A stretch of DNA of 29,260 bases from an uncultured Gilliamella sp. Its GTDB lineage: Bacteria; Pseudomonadota; Gammaproteobacteria; Enterobacterales; Enterobacteriaceae. The DNA lies in the NCBI GenBank assembly GCA_945291235.1, contig CALYQY010000021.1, positions 1 through 29,260 of the forward strand, given 5' to 3'. This document shows positions 16,817 to 23,777 of the stretch, piece after piece; position 1 is the first letter of the stretch; each line of letters starts with the position of its first letter. Under the pieces are notes generated by a model, which worked only from the letters and a program-made list of their open reading frames with translations, had not been told where the DNA came from and searched no databases. Both the position numbers and the translations under genes were made by a program.

Positions 16817-17018
16817 ATGGATAACATTTTATATCACTCTATAATCGTTGAGGTTTTTCGCTCAAAAGCAATCCACAAAAGTGCAAGTAAGCAAGGATAA
16901 AGCATTAGCAATAACGCTCAGCTTTCTTGAAACTGATGCTCCGGATTGACTAAAAAACGATAAGAATAATTGGATAGATACCCATGATGAAGAGATTATC
17001 GTTGAGGGAAAAAAATGA
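16817..17018 (+). pseudogene. Probable remnant of a small gene (frameshift plus internal TGA)
   Basis: An ATG directly after the SDR stop, with AGAGG upstream, opens a 27-codon ORF (16817-16900, beginning MDNILYHSIIVEVFRSKAI). The next frame is open from 16845 to 17018 apart from one internal TGA at 16947-16949. It reads ...KVQVSKDKALAITLSFLETD, then after the TGA WIDTHDEEIIVEGKK. Its final TGA overlaps the ATG of the next ORF as ATGA. One frameshift and one stop change would restore a protein of about 65 residues, so I read this as a broken gene. I do not recognise the family. Chance open frames remain possible at this length. Confidence 0.4.
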
Positions 17019-17182
17019 ATTTAACCGGTGTGAAAGTAAAATGCCGTGATCTAAACACCGTTCTTTACTTCTGGACAATTATTGCCCCCGATGAGACTAT
17101 CATGGTGTTTGAAAGAGATGTTGAACGGGACTTTATTTGTGCTGGACGTCAAATGCAAAAGTGGTTCATGATAGCGGGTTAA
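17015..17182 (+). CDS. Small hypothetical protein, 55 residues
   Basis: The ORF begins MNLTGVKVKCRDLNTVLYFW and ends QKWFMIAG. GAGGGA lies 5 nt before the ATG, and the ATG overlaps the preceding frame's stop (ATGA), typical of coupled genes. Composition is that of a folded soluble domain: mixed hydrophobic and charged, three tryptophans or more per hundred residues, no signal or membrane segment. It may itself be a truncated piece of a longer protein. I recognise no family. The surrounding 496-bp stretch otherwise holds only the remnant upstream and the inverted repeat near metG. Confidence 0.4.
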   Translation: MNLTGVKVKCRDLNTVLYFWTIIAPDETIMVFERDVERDFICAGRQMQKWFMIAG

Positions 17183-17257
17183 GTCAACATCGCTAATGAA
17201 ACTGACCAAATTAGCTAAACACGAAAGCCAGTTTTACATTCAAATATCATCCTAAAT

Positions 17258-17290
17258 ACATCTTAACAAGCGTTTAACTTGTTAAGATGT
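17258..17290. terminator. Inverted repeat next to the metG stop, possible terminator
   Basis: ACATCTTAACAAG (17258-17270) and CTTGTTAAGATGT (17278-17290) form a perfect 13-bp stem with a 7-nt loop, 22 bp beyond the metG stop. No T-tract follows on either strand, so a terminator role is likely from position but not typical in form. Confidence 0.5.
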
Positions 17291-17312
17291 CAATAATTTA
17301 GAGGAAAACCGA

Positions 17313-19334
17313 TTACGAAATTCGCATGCCCGGTTTTGCCCCGCTATCTGGCGATAATAGGTAAACACCTTCACTATCATCTTTACCGCTTGCGCAAAGT
17401 ACCATACCTTCTGAGATACCAAAGCGCATTTTACGAGGCGCTAAGTTAGCGATCATAATAGTTAATTTACCCACTAAAACCGCAGGATCAGGATAGAACT
17501 GTTTGATACCGGAAAATACGTTGCGAGTTTCATCGCCAATATCCAGTGTTAACTGCAATAATTTATCCGACCCTTCAACCACCGTGGCATTTTTAATTAA
17601 CGCAACACGCATATCAACTTTGGCAAAGTCATCAAAATTGATAGTATCAGCAATAGGTTCTGCCACTTTTTCTTTGGCAGGTGTTGCTAAAACGCTTTTG
17701 GTTTCTTCAATCATAGCAGTAATTTTATCCATATCTATACGGTTAAACAGGGCTTTGAATTGGTTAATCGTGTGCCCGGTTAATGGTTTATCAATCGTGT
17801 CCCAGGTTAATTGGCTGTTTAAAAACGCCTCACTGCGCTCCGCTAATGACGGCACGACTGGTTTTAAATAGGTCATTAAAATGCGGAATAGATGAATACC
17901 CATAGAACAAATATCTTGTAATGCTTGATCTTGTCCCTCTTGTTTAGCCACCACCCATGGCGCTTTTTCATCGATATAACGATTTGCTTCATCAGCCAAT
18001 GCCATAATTTCACGAATTGCTTTACCGGATTCACGTTGTTCAAAATAATCAGCGATGACTTTTGATTTTTCAACGAATAAAGCATAAAGTTCCGGCTCTG
18101 CAAGATTGTCGGATAATTTACCGCCAAAACGTTTACTGATAAAACCAGCCGAACGGGATGCAATATTCACCACTTTGTTAACTAAATCACTATTCACCCG
18201 TTGCACAAAATCTTCTAAATTTAAATCGATATCATCGATATGTGGCGAGAGTTTGGCTGCATAATAGTAACGCAAACAGTCAGGATCTAAATGTTTCAAA
18301 TAGGTACTTGCTTGAATAAAGGTACCACGTGATTTTGACATCTTCGCCCCGTCGACAGTGACATAGCCATGCACAAAAATATTAGAAGGTTTACGATGTT
18401 CGCTACCGTCTAACATTGCCGGCCAAAACAGGCTATGGAAGTAGACAATATCTTTACCGATAAAATGGTAAAGTTCAGTGGTTGAATCTTTATTCCAAAA
18501 CTGATCAAAAATCGGTTTGTTGTGTTTATTACAGTAATTGAGGAATGATCCCATATAACCGATTGGCGCATCTAACCAAACATAAAAATATTTGCCCGGT
18601 GCATCGGGAATTTCAAAACCAAAATATGGCGCATCACGACTAATATCCCATGGTTGTAAGCCTGCTTCGAACCACTCCTGCATTTTATTGGCAACTTGAT
18701 CTTGCAATGTTCCTGATCGGATCCACGCTTGTAACATATCGGAAAACGCAGGCAAGTCAAAAAAGAAGTGCTCTGAATCTTTCATGATCGGCGTTGCACC
18801 CGATACCACTGATTGCGGATTAATTAAATCAATCGGATTATAAGTTGCACCACAAACTTCACAGTTATCGCCATATTGGTCTGGTGATTTACAACGAGGG
18901 CAAGTCCCTTTAACAAAACGATCCGGTAAAAACATCTTTTTTTCGGGATCGAATAGTTGTGATATTACTTTGGTTTTAATATAGCCATTAGCCTTTAATC
19001 GTTTATAGATCTTTTCAGATATTTCCCGATTTTCAGGGCTATGGGTTGAGTGGTAATTATCGTAACTAATATTGAAACCGGCAAAATCACGTTGATGCTC
19101 AATTTTAACTTCATCTATCATCTGTTCCGGGGTGATGCCTAATTGCTGTGCTTTAAGCATAATTGGCGTACCATGAGCATCATCAGCGCAAATAAAATAG
19201 ATCTCATTGCCACGCATACGTTGATAGCGTACCCATACATCTGCTTGAATATGTTCGAGCATATGACCTAAGTGAATTGCACCATTTGCATAAGGAAGCG
19301 CACAAGTTACTAATATTTTGCGTTGAGTTGTCAT
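17313..19334 (-). CDS. metG: Methionyl-tRNA synthetase
   Basis: MetG charges initiator and elongator tRNA with methionine. The 673-residue product (E. coli 677) has the class I signature HLGH at 21-24 and KMSKS ([10 protein letters not shown], about 331-336). A zinc knuckle with two CxxC pairs lies near residues 144-161 (CPRC, CEVC). The C-terminus carries the OB-fold tRNA-binding domain that makes the enzyme dimeric ([17 protein letters not shown] onward). The ATG is at 19332-19334. It is divergent from apbC across 244 bp, the same arrangement as metG-mrp in E. coli. Confidence 0.98.
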   Translation of the reverse strand: MTTQRKILVTCALPYANGAIHLGHMLEHIQADVWVRYQRMRGNEIYFICADDAHGTPIMLKAQQLGITPEQMIDEVKIEHQRDFAGFNISYDNYHSTHSPENREISEKIYKRLKANGYIKTKVISQLFDPEKKMFLPDRFVKGTCPRCKSPDQYGDNCEVCGATYNPIDLINPQSVVSGATPIMKDSEHFFFDLPAFSDMLQAWIRSGTLQDQVANKMQEWFEAGLQPWDISRDAPYFGFEIPDAPGKYFYVWLDAPIGYMGSFLNYCNKHNKPIFDQFWNKDSTTELYHFIGKDIVYFHSLFWPAMLDGSEHRKPSNIFVHGYVTVDGAKMSKSRGTFIQASTYLKHLDPDCLRYYYAAKLSPHIDDIDLNLEDFVQRVNSDLVNKVVNIASRSAGFISKRFGGKLSDNLAEPELYALFVEKSKVIADYFEQRESGKAIREIMALADEANRYIDEKAPWVVAKQEGQDQALQDICSMGIHLFRILMTYLKPVVPSLAERSEAFLNSQLTWDTIDKPLTGHTINQFKALFNRIDMDKITAMIEETKSVLATPAKEKVAEPIADTINFDDFAKVDMRVALIKNATVVEGSDKLLQLTLDIGDETRNVFSGIKQFYPDPAVLVGKLTIMIANLAPRKMRFGISEGMVLCASGKDDSEGVYLLSPDSGAKPGMRIS

Positions 19335-19477
19335 ATCGAATTAATACCTTTTATTACATAATGGCGGAAATAGTACATCAATCGTGGGATTATCGCCAGA
19401 TTTATGCCATAATTTGATAAAAATTCTTTATATACTTTGAGCGATATTGTGCAGGGAATGGTTATCATTCTATCAGA

Positions 19478-19493
19478 AAGAGTGATCACTCTT
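19478..19493. promoter_or_regulatory. 16-bp perfect palindrome in the metG-apbC gap
   Basis: AAGAGTGATCACTCTT is an uninterrupted palindrome, 85 bp from the apbC ATG and 143 bp from the metG ATG. The form fits an operator for a dimeric regulator. I do not match it to a known binding motif. Confidence 0.4.
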
Positions 19494-19578
19494 ATCAAGT
19501 TAAAACAATATCGATAATCATATCTATTTGAAGCAATATGAGTATAAAACTTGTTGATAACAGTTAAGGCTAATAACC

Positions 19579-20646
19579 ATGGAAGCAAAAAAAATTCTAG
19601 AGAATTTTACTCATCCTACTTTATCCAAAAATTTGATCGAACTTGGCGCTGTAAAACGTTGTGAAATTGATAATCAGGTTTTATCGATTCATTTAACTTT
19701 ACCGTTTGCCTGGCAAACGGCTTTTGATGCACTAAAACTCCAAACAATGCCAATGCTCCTTAAACTTGACGGCGTTAACGAGGTTAAATGGCAAATTGAC
19801 TATAATATCGCCACCTTAAAACGAGCAAACAACCAACATGCGATCAAAAATATTAAAAACATCATTGCCATTAGTTCCGGTAAAGGCGGCGTGGGTAAAT
19901 CCTCAACCGCAATTAATCTAGCACTGGCTTTACAAACACAAGGAGCAAAAGTGGGGATTTTAGATGCTGATATTTATGGTCCGTCTATCCCGACCATGTT
20001 AGGCACTCAAAACGCACAGCCCTTGACGCCGGATAATAAGCATATGTCGCCAATTATGGCACATGGGCTTGCCAGCAACTCGATCGGCTATCTGGTTGAA
20101 GCCGACGGCGCAATGGTTTGGCGAGGACCTATGGCAAGTAAAGCGCTGTTACAAATACTACAAGATACCCTTTGGCCGGAACTTGATTATTTAGTGATTG
20201 ATATGCCTCCGGGAACCGGCGATATTCAATTAACGCTGGCGCAAAGTATCCCGGTAACCGCCGCGGTGATTGTCACCACCCCACAAGATATCGCCTTAAT
20301 TGATGCTAAAAAAGGGATCGCTATGTTTAATAAAGTCAATGTGCCAACACTGGGGATTGTTGAAAATATGAGTTACCACATCTGCGAGAACTGCGGGCAT
20401 CACGAAGCTATTTTTGGTGAAGGGGGAGCTAAGCAGTTAGCGCAACAATATCACACTAAATTGTTAGGGCAAATACCACTACATAAAATGCTACGTCAGG
20501 ATCTCGATACCGGTCAACCAACGGTTATCAGTCATCCCGACTGCGAATTTAGCCAGCTTTACCAACAAATAGCCGGGCTGATTGCCAGCGAACTCTATTG
20601 GCAAAGCGAGGTGATTTTACCCGATATTTCATTCAAAGCGTTATAA
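19579..20646 (+). CDS. apbC: Iron-sulfur cluster carrier ApbC (Mrp)
   Basis: ApbC/Mrp is a cytoplasmic P-loop ATPase that binds and transfers [4Fe-4S] clusters to apoproteins. The product has 355 residues (E. coli 369, which is longer at the N-terminus). An N-terminal MIP18-like domain (about 1-80) is followed by the deviant Walker A GKGGVGKSS (101-109) and the DADIYGPSIPTM and DMPPGTGD motifs. The cluster-binding C269-x-x-C272 (CENC) is present. The ATG at 19579 gives ILENFTHPTLSKNLI, which aligns with the E. coli sequence. It is divergent from metG and convergent with the acid phosphatase gene. Confidence 0.97.
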   Translation: MEAKKILENFTHPTLSKNLIELGAVKRCEIDNQVLSIHLTLPFAWQTAFDALKLQTMPMLLKLDGVNEVKWQIDYNIATLKRANNQHAIKNIKNIIAISSGKGGVGKSSTAINLALALQTQGAKVGILDADIYGPSIPTMLGTQNAQPLTPDNKHMSPIMAHGLASNSIGYLVEADGAMVWRGPMASKALLQILQDTLWPELDYLVIDMPPGTGDIQLTLAQSIPVTAAVIVTTPQDIALIDAKKGIAMFNKVNVPTLGIVENMSYHICENCGHHEAIFGEGGAKQLAQQYHTKLLGQIPLHKMLRQDLDTGQPTVISHPDCEFSQLYQQIAGLIASELYWQSEVILPDISFKAL

Positions 20647-20658
20647 TAAGCAACATCA

Positions 20659-20686
20659 ATATTGGCTGTTAAAAAACAGCCAATAT
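20659..20686. terminator. Terminator between apbC and the acid phosphatase gene
   Basis: ATATTGGCTGTT (20659-20670) pairs perfectly with AACAGCCAATAT (20675-20686) around AAAA. It lies between the convergent apbC and phosphatase genes and probably serves apbC. The T-tract on the plus strand is poor. Confidence 0.6.
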
Positions 20687-20757
20687 GGTTAAATAATAAT
20701 TCACGCATTTACGCTAATAACAGCAATACAAATTACATTTTTATCGGCAATAACAAG

Positions 20758-21498
20758 CTATTTTAACTGACTAAATTCAACTTTAGCTTTGGCTAATTGC
20801 GCCGTAAATTGAGCATTAGTATGTAATTTGGCAACCACCGCAGCAGCCATGACTTTTGCTGCATCAACATCACTTTGCCAATGATAACCACAAATTACCC
20901 GACTTTCGCCAATATCATAACCTCGTTTTAAGATCTCATTTTGTCGTTCGGGGTTGATTTCTGCCAAAACCAGTGCGATCGCAAAGCCGATTGTGGTGTG
21001 ACCGGAAGGATAAGAACCATTGGTGGATAACTCTTTTTCATCTTCTGGTCGGCAAGTTGATTCATTGAAAAAAGAAAATGGTCTAACTCGATTATAGTAT
21101 TTTTTAGCTGAACGGGTTGCCAGATCGCCGGCATCTTCTTTCATGGTTGTGATAAGTTTATAAATTTCTGGTGTGCTGGTTGCTGAAATATCATGACCAA
21201 ACGACGGTGAAAATTGCTTAGTGACATTATCCTTACTTGAATCAGCATCCAAATAAGCTTGATGCCCCCGTTCGGTTGAACGCATCGATTTACCCCAATC
21301 ATACATTGCTTTGTCTCGCAAAAAATCGACGCTGGTAAAGTCGGGCGGTGCTGGTAATAGTTGTAAACTATTCGGCGCTTCGCTCTCTTTAAGGTAAAAA
21401 CTTGTCGGATCTGTTGTCACATCTAGCACATCACTGGCATAAGCTTGAGCACAAAATAGACTACAAATAATAATACGCTTAATAAAATGTATAGGCAT
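20758..21498 (-). CDS. phoN: Secreted class A nonspecific acid phosphatase
   Basis: This is a periplasmic PAP2-superfamily acid phosphatase of the PhoN/PhoC group, releasing phosphate from many organic phosphomonoesters. The 246 residues start with a signal peptide ending AQAYA (cleaved before S22). The full class A signature is present: K132-x6-R139-P140, P164-S-G-H167 within GSYPSGHTT, and S199-R-x5-H206-x3-D210. An excellent AAGGAGG precedes the ATG. The gene stands alone, divergent from tpx across 437 bp of regulatory sequence. The symbol is by family; which subgroup member it is cannot be settled here. Confidence 0.92.
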   Translation of the reverse strand: MPIHFIKRIIICSLFCAQAYASDVLDVTTDPTSFYLKESEAPNSLQLLPAPPDFTSVDFLRDKAMYDWGKSMRSTERGHQAYLDADSSKDNVTKQFSPSFGHDISATSTPEIYKLITTMKEDAGDLATRSAKKYYNRVRPFSFFNESTCRPEDEKELSTNGSYPSGHTTIGFAIALVLAEINPERQNEILKRGYDIGESRVICGYHWQSDVDAAKVMAAAVVAKLHTNAQFTAQLAKAKVEFSQLK

Positions 21499-21594
21499 AA
21501 TAACCTCCTTAAGAAAAGTAAATGAGTGAGCGCTTATTGGGTTTACGGCACTAAAACCGATAGCGTGAAAAATTTTCTAAGGAATCGTGGTGTT

Positions 21595-21600
21595 ATTATA
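21595..21600 (-). promoter_or_regulatory. Possible -10 element for phoN
   Basis: TATAAT on the minus strand, about 97 bp upstream of the phoN ATG, with TGAAAA 17 bp further upstream as a weak -35. Confidence 0.4.
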
Positions 21601-21638
21601 GGTTTATCTAGATCAATTTTTCATTTTTGCTGCAATAA

Positions 21639-21657
21639 TACAATGATAATCATAAAG
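21639..21657. promoter_or_regulatory. Fur-box-like palindrome between phoN and tpx
   Basis: The 19-bp window matches the Fur consensus at 14 positions, 12 of them contiguous (AATGATAATCAT). The centre is a perfect ATGAT-A-ATCAT dyad. It lies 39 bp upstream of the possible phoN -10 box, towards the CRP core. Confidence 0.35.
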
Positions 21658-21694
21658 GATATAGCGCAATAAACAAACAATATATTGATTTAGC

Positions 21695-21710
21695 TGTGAC
21701 TAGCGTCACA
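21695..21710. promoter_or_regulatory. CRP core site between phoN and tpx
   Basis: TGTGACTAGCGTCACA matches the CRP core TGTGA-N6-TCACA at all ten specified positions. It is 197 bp from the phoN ATG and 226 bp from the tpx ATG, far from the predicted -10 boxes of both genes, so its target is unclear. Confidence 0.6.
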
Positions 21711-21841
21711 TTAAAATTAAAGAATAAAGATTCACAATAAGATTTAAAAATAAGGTTTATAAATATAGCTTATCACAGAAAATATTCACAATTTGATTAA
21801 TCGGTAAAATCATTGACATCACGGCCCATTGTGCATTGCAG

Positions 21842-21847
21842 TATAAT
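21842..21847 (+). promoter_or_regulatory. Possible -10 element for tpx
   Basis: A perfect TATAAT 88 bp before the tpx ATG. A perfect TTGACA is also present at 21813-21818, but the 23-bp spacing is too long for a normal sigma-70 promoter, so the real -35 is uncertain. Confidence 0.4.
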
Positions 21848-21935
21848 AAAACTCAGTCTATAGTAAAAAACCTATTAACCGTAGCACAAGATTTATTTTA
21901 CCTTAACTATTGCTAGCGATATTTGGGAGGGGCAT

Positions 21936-22448
21936 ATGCAAAAAATTACCAACCAAGTCACCATGCGAGGCGTACCGGTTACACTATTGGGCACGCATAT
22001 TAAAGTGGGTGATAAGGCGCCAGATTTTACTGTTCAAGATTCAGCCATGAAGCCGGTTAAATTATCCGATTTTAAAGGTAAAGTGAGAATAATTAATTCC
22101 GTTCCCTCAATCGATACCTCGGTCTGTAGTGCCCAAGTTCATCGATTTAATACCCAAGCGGCGAAATTAAAAGATGTGGTAATATTTTCAGTCAGTGTCG
22201 ATCTGCCTTTTGCGCTTAATCGCTACTGTGCTGCAGAAGGTATTGATGCGGTTAAAGTAACGTCAGACCATAAAGAACTCGATTTCGGTTTAAAATATGG
22301 GGTAGTGATAGAACAGTTGCGCTTACTTACGCGCGCCGTTTTTGTGGTGGATAAAAATGATAACATTGTTTATGCCCAATACGTTAAAGAGACATCCGAA
22401 GAGCCTGATTATGATAAAGTGTTAGCGGTGATAAACACCTTAAAATAA
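21936..22448 (+). CDS. tpx: Thiol peroxidase Tpx
   Basis: Tpx is an atypical 2-Cys peroxiredoxin that reduces hydrogen peroxide and alkyl hydroperoxides using thioredoxin. The product has 170 residues (E. coli 168). The peroxidatic cysteine is C64 in PSIDTSVCSAQVHRFN and the resolving cysteine is C98 in NRYCAAEGI. The VGDKAPDFTVQD and LLTRAVFVVDKNDNIVY stretches are typical. The residue before V-C is serine where E. coli has proline, a change seen in other Tpx proteins. A strong GGGAGGGG precedes the ATG. It is followed by a terminator, so it is probably a single-gene unit. Confidence 0.96.
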   Translation: MQKITNQVTMRGVPVTLLGTHIKVGDKAPDFTVQDSAMKPVKLSDFKGKVRIINSVPSIDTSVCSAQVHRFNTQAAKLKDVVIFSVSVDLPFALNRYCAAEGIDAVKVTSDHKELDFGLKYGVVIEQLRLLTRAVFVVDKNDNIVYAQYVKETSEEPDYDKVLAVINTLK

Positions 22449-22460
22449 ATCAGTCAAATC

Positions 22461-22493
22461 AATGCCGACTTTGCTGTTTAAGTTGGCATTTTA
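22461..22493 (+). terminator. Rho-independent terminator after tpx
   Basis: AATGCCGACTT (22461-22471) pairs with AAGTTGGCATT (22480-22490), with one G-T pair, followed by TTTTAA. It lies 13 bp after the tpx stop. Confidence 0.78.
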
Positions 22494-22540
22494 ACTCTCG
22501 CTTGTAGTGGCAAACCATTTAACAACCCGAAATATTCAGT

Positions 22541-22546
22541 TATAAT
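22541..22546 (+). promoter_or_regulatory. Possible -10 element for the sotB-like gene
   Basis: A TATAAT 33 bp upstream of the transporter ATG, with TTTAAC 17 bp before it as a weak -35. Confidence 0.4.
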
Positions 22547-22579
22547 TATTCAATCATTTATCCCCACTTAATATAAATC

Positions 22580-23755
22580 ATGAATACTGCCAATAAACGT
22601 TCCCGGATCTGGTCATCGATTCTTTGTCTGGCTTTTGCCGGATTTATTTTTAATACGACCGAATTTGTGCCAGTTGGATTACTTCCCAACATTGCCGAGA
22701 GCTTTTCAATGGATGTGGCACACACCGGATTGCTATTAACTATCTACGCCTGGGCGGTCTCGTTATTGTCACTTCCATTAACGGTTTTAACTTCAAAAAT
22801 GGAACGGCGAAAATTACTGATTTTTCTGTTCTGTTTATTTATTTCCAGCCATATTTTAGCTGGCTTTGCGTGGGATTTTTACAGTTTGATGACCGCCCGC
22901 ATTGGTATTGCTTGTGCTCACGCCGTGTTTTGGGCCATTACCACGCCATTGGCGGTACGATTAGCCCCCAACGGTAAACGAGCGAAAGCCATGGGCTTTA
23001 TTGTTGTCGGCACGTCAATGGCGACAGTCTTAGGCATTCCAATTGGCACCATGATAGGACAATTAGTTGGCTGGCGAATCACCTTTTTATGTATTGCGGT
23101 ACTGGCGTTTTGTATTATGGTTTTACTGCTCTATTTACTACCGAGCGTACCAAGCATGAACACCATTTCCCTTAAAGATATTCCAAAGGTGTTAAAGCGC
23201 CCGGTTTTAATTAATATCTATCTGTTAACGGCGATTATTATCACGGGTCATTTCACCGCCTACACCTATATCACCCCTTTTATGCTTAAAGTGGGCGGTT
23301 TTAGCCAACATATGGTGGTTATCTTATTACTGGCTGTCGGCTTTTCGGGCATGATTGGTAGTGTTATCTTTGCCAAATATGCTGAAAAACACCCGGCTGC
23401 CATTTTAGTCATCCCAATGATACTTTTAATGCTGTGCTTATTATCGCTTTATGTTTGTGCGCTAAGCTTTTATACCGCAATTATTCAAGGCATGGTGTGG
23501 GGACTGGCGATCACGATTATTGGTATGGTGATGCAAAGCAAAGTGATTGATGTTGCGCCGGATGCGGCAGATATTGCCACATCGGTCTATTCAGGGATCT
23601 ATAATATTGGAATAGGAGGCGGCGCCTTTGTGGGTAGTCAAGTTTTAGTGGTATTATCAACTCACTATATTGGCTTTATTGGCGCAATCTTTGTTGTCAT
23701 CGCCCTACTGCTGTTTTTCGTTTTGACCAGAAAATCCTGGATAAAGCCATTATAA
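22580..23755 (+). CDS. sotB: MFS transporter, SotB-like sugar efflux family
   Basis: This 391-residue major facilitator protein has about 12 membrane helices and is close to E. coli SotB/YdeA (396), a proton-driven exporter of arabinose and IPTG-like sugars. Matching family stretches are FIFNTTEFVPVGLLPNIAE near the N-terminus (about 21-39), LTIYAWAVSLLSLPL, ERRKLLIFLF in the loop after helix 2, and SGIYNIGIGGGAFVGSQV near the C-terminus. No ribosome-binding site is visible before the ATG. It is followed within 18 bp by the convergent uup gene. The transported substrate is inferred from the family only. Confidence 0.85.
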   Translation: MNTANKRSRIWSSILCLAFAGFIFNTTEFVPVGLLPNIAESFSMDVAHTGLLLTIYAWAVSLLSLPLTVLTSKMERRKLLIFLFCLFISSHILAGFAWDFYSLMTARIGIACAHAVFWAITTPLAVRLAPNGKRAKAMGFIVVGTSMATVLGIPIGTMIGQLVGWRITFLCIAVLAFCIMVLLLYLLPSVPSMNTISLKDIPKVLKRPVLINIYLLTAIIITGHFTAYTYITPFMLKVGGFSQHMVVILLLAVGFSGMIGSVIFAKYAEKHPAAILVIPMILLMLCLLSLYVCALSFYTAIIQGMVWGLAITIIGMVMQSKVIDVAPDAADIATSVYSGIYNIGIGGGAFVGSQVLVVLSTHYIGFIGAIFVVIALLLFFVLTRKSWIKPL

Positions 23756-23777
23756 GCGCTGCTTAGCAAGCGCTTAT
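23752..23777. terminator. Shared hairpin between the convergent sotB-like gene and uup
   Basis: ATAAGCGCT (23752-23760) and AGCGCTTAT (23769-23777) form a perfect 9-bp stem with an 8-nt loop. The stem contains the stop codons of both genes. T-tracts are weak, but the position suggests a two-way terminator. Confidence 0.55.

Larger units (their letters stand above)
21499..21935. other. Regulatory gap between phoN and tpx
   Basis: This 437-bp AT-rich stretch has no coding frame I can support. It holds a TATAAT on the minus strand (complement of 21595-21600) for phoN, a Fur-like palindrome (21639-21657), a perfect CRP core (21695-21710), a TTGACA (21813-21818) and a TATAAT (21842-21847) before tpx. 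Leaders of roughly 80-90 nt would precede both genes. Confidence 0.6.

Noticed and set aside
19454..19472. Fur-box-like stretch in the metG-apbC gap
   Set aside because: About 13 of 19 matches without a proper palindrome; background level.
21813..21847. TTGACA and TATAAT upstream of tpx as one promoter
   Set aside because: The spacing is 23 bp, too long for sigma-70; only the TATAAT is kept as a possible element.
22119..22130. Serine in place of proline before V-C in the Tpx active site (T-S-V-C)
   Set aside because: Other Tpx proteins also vary here; both redox cysteines and the threonine are present, so the enzyme is expected to be active.
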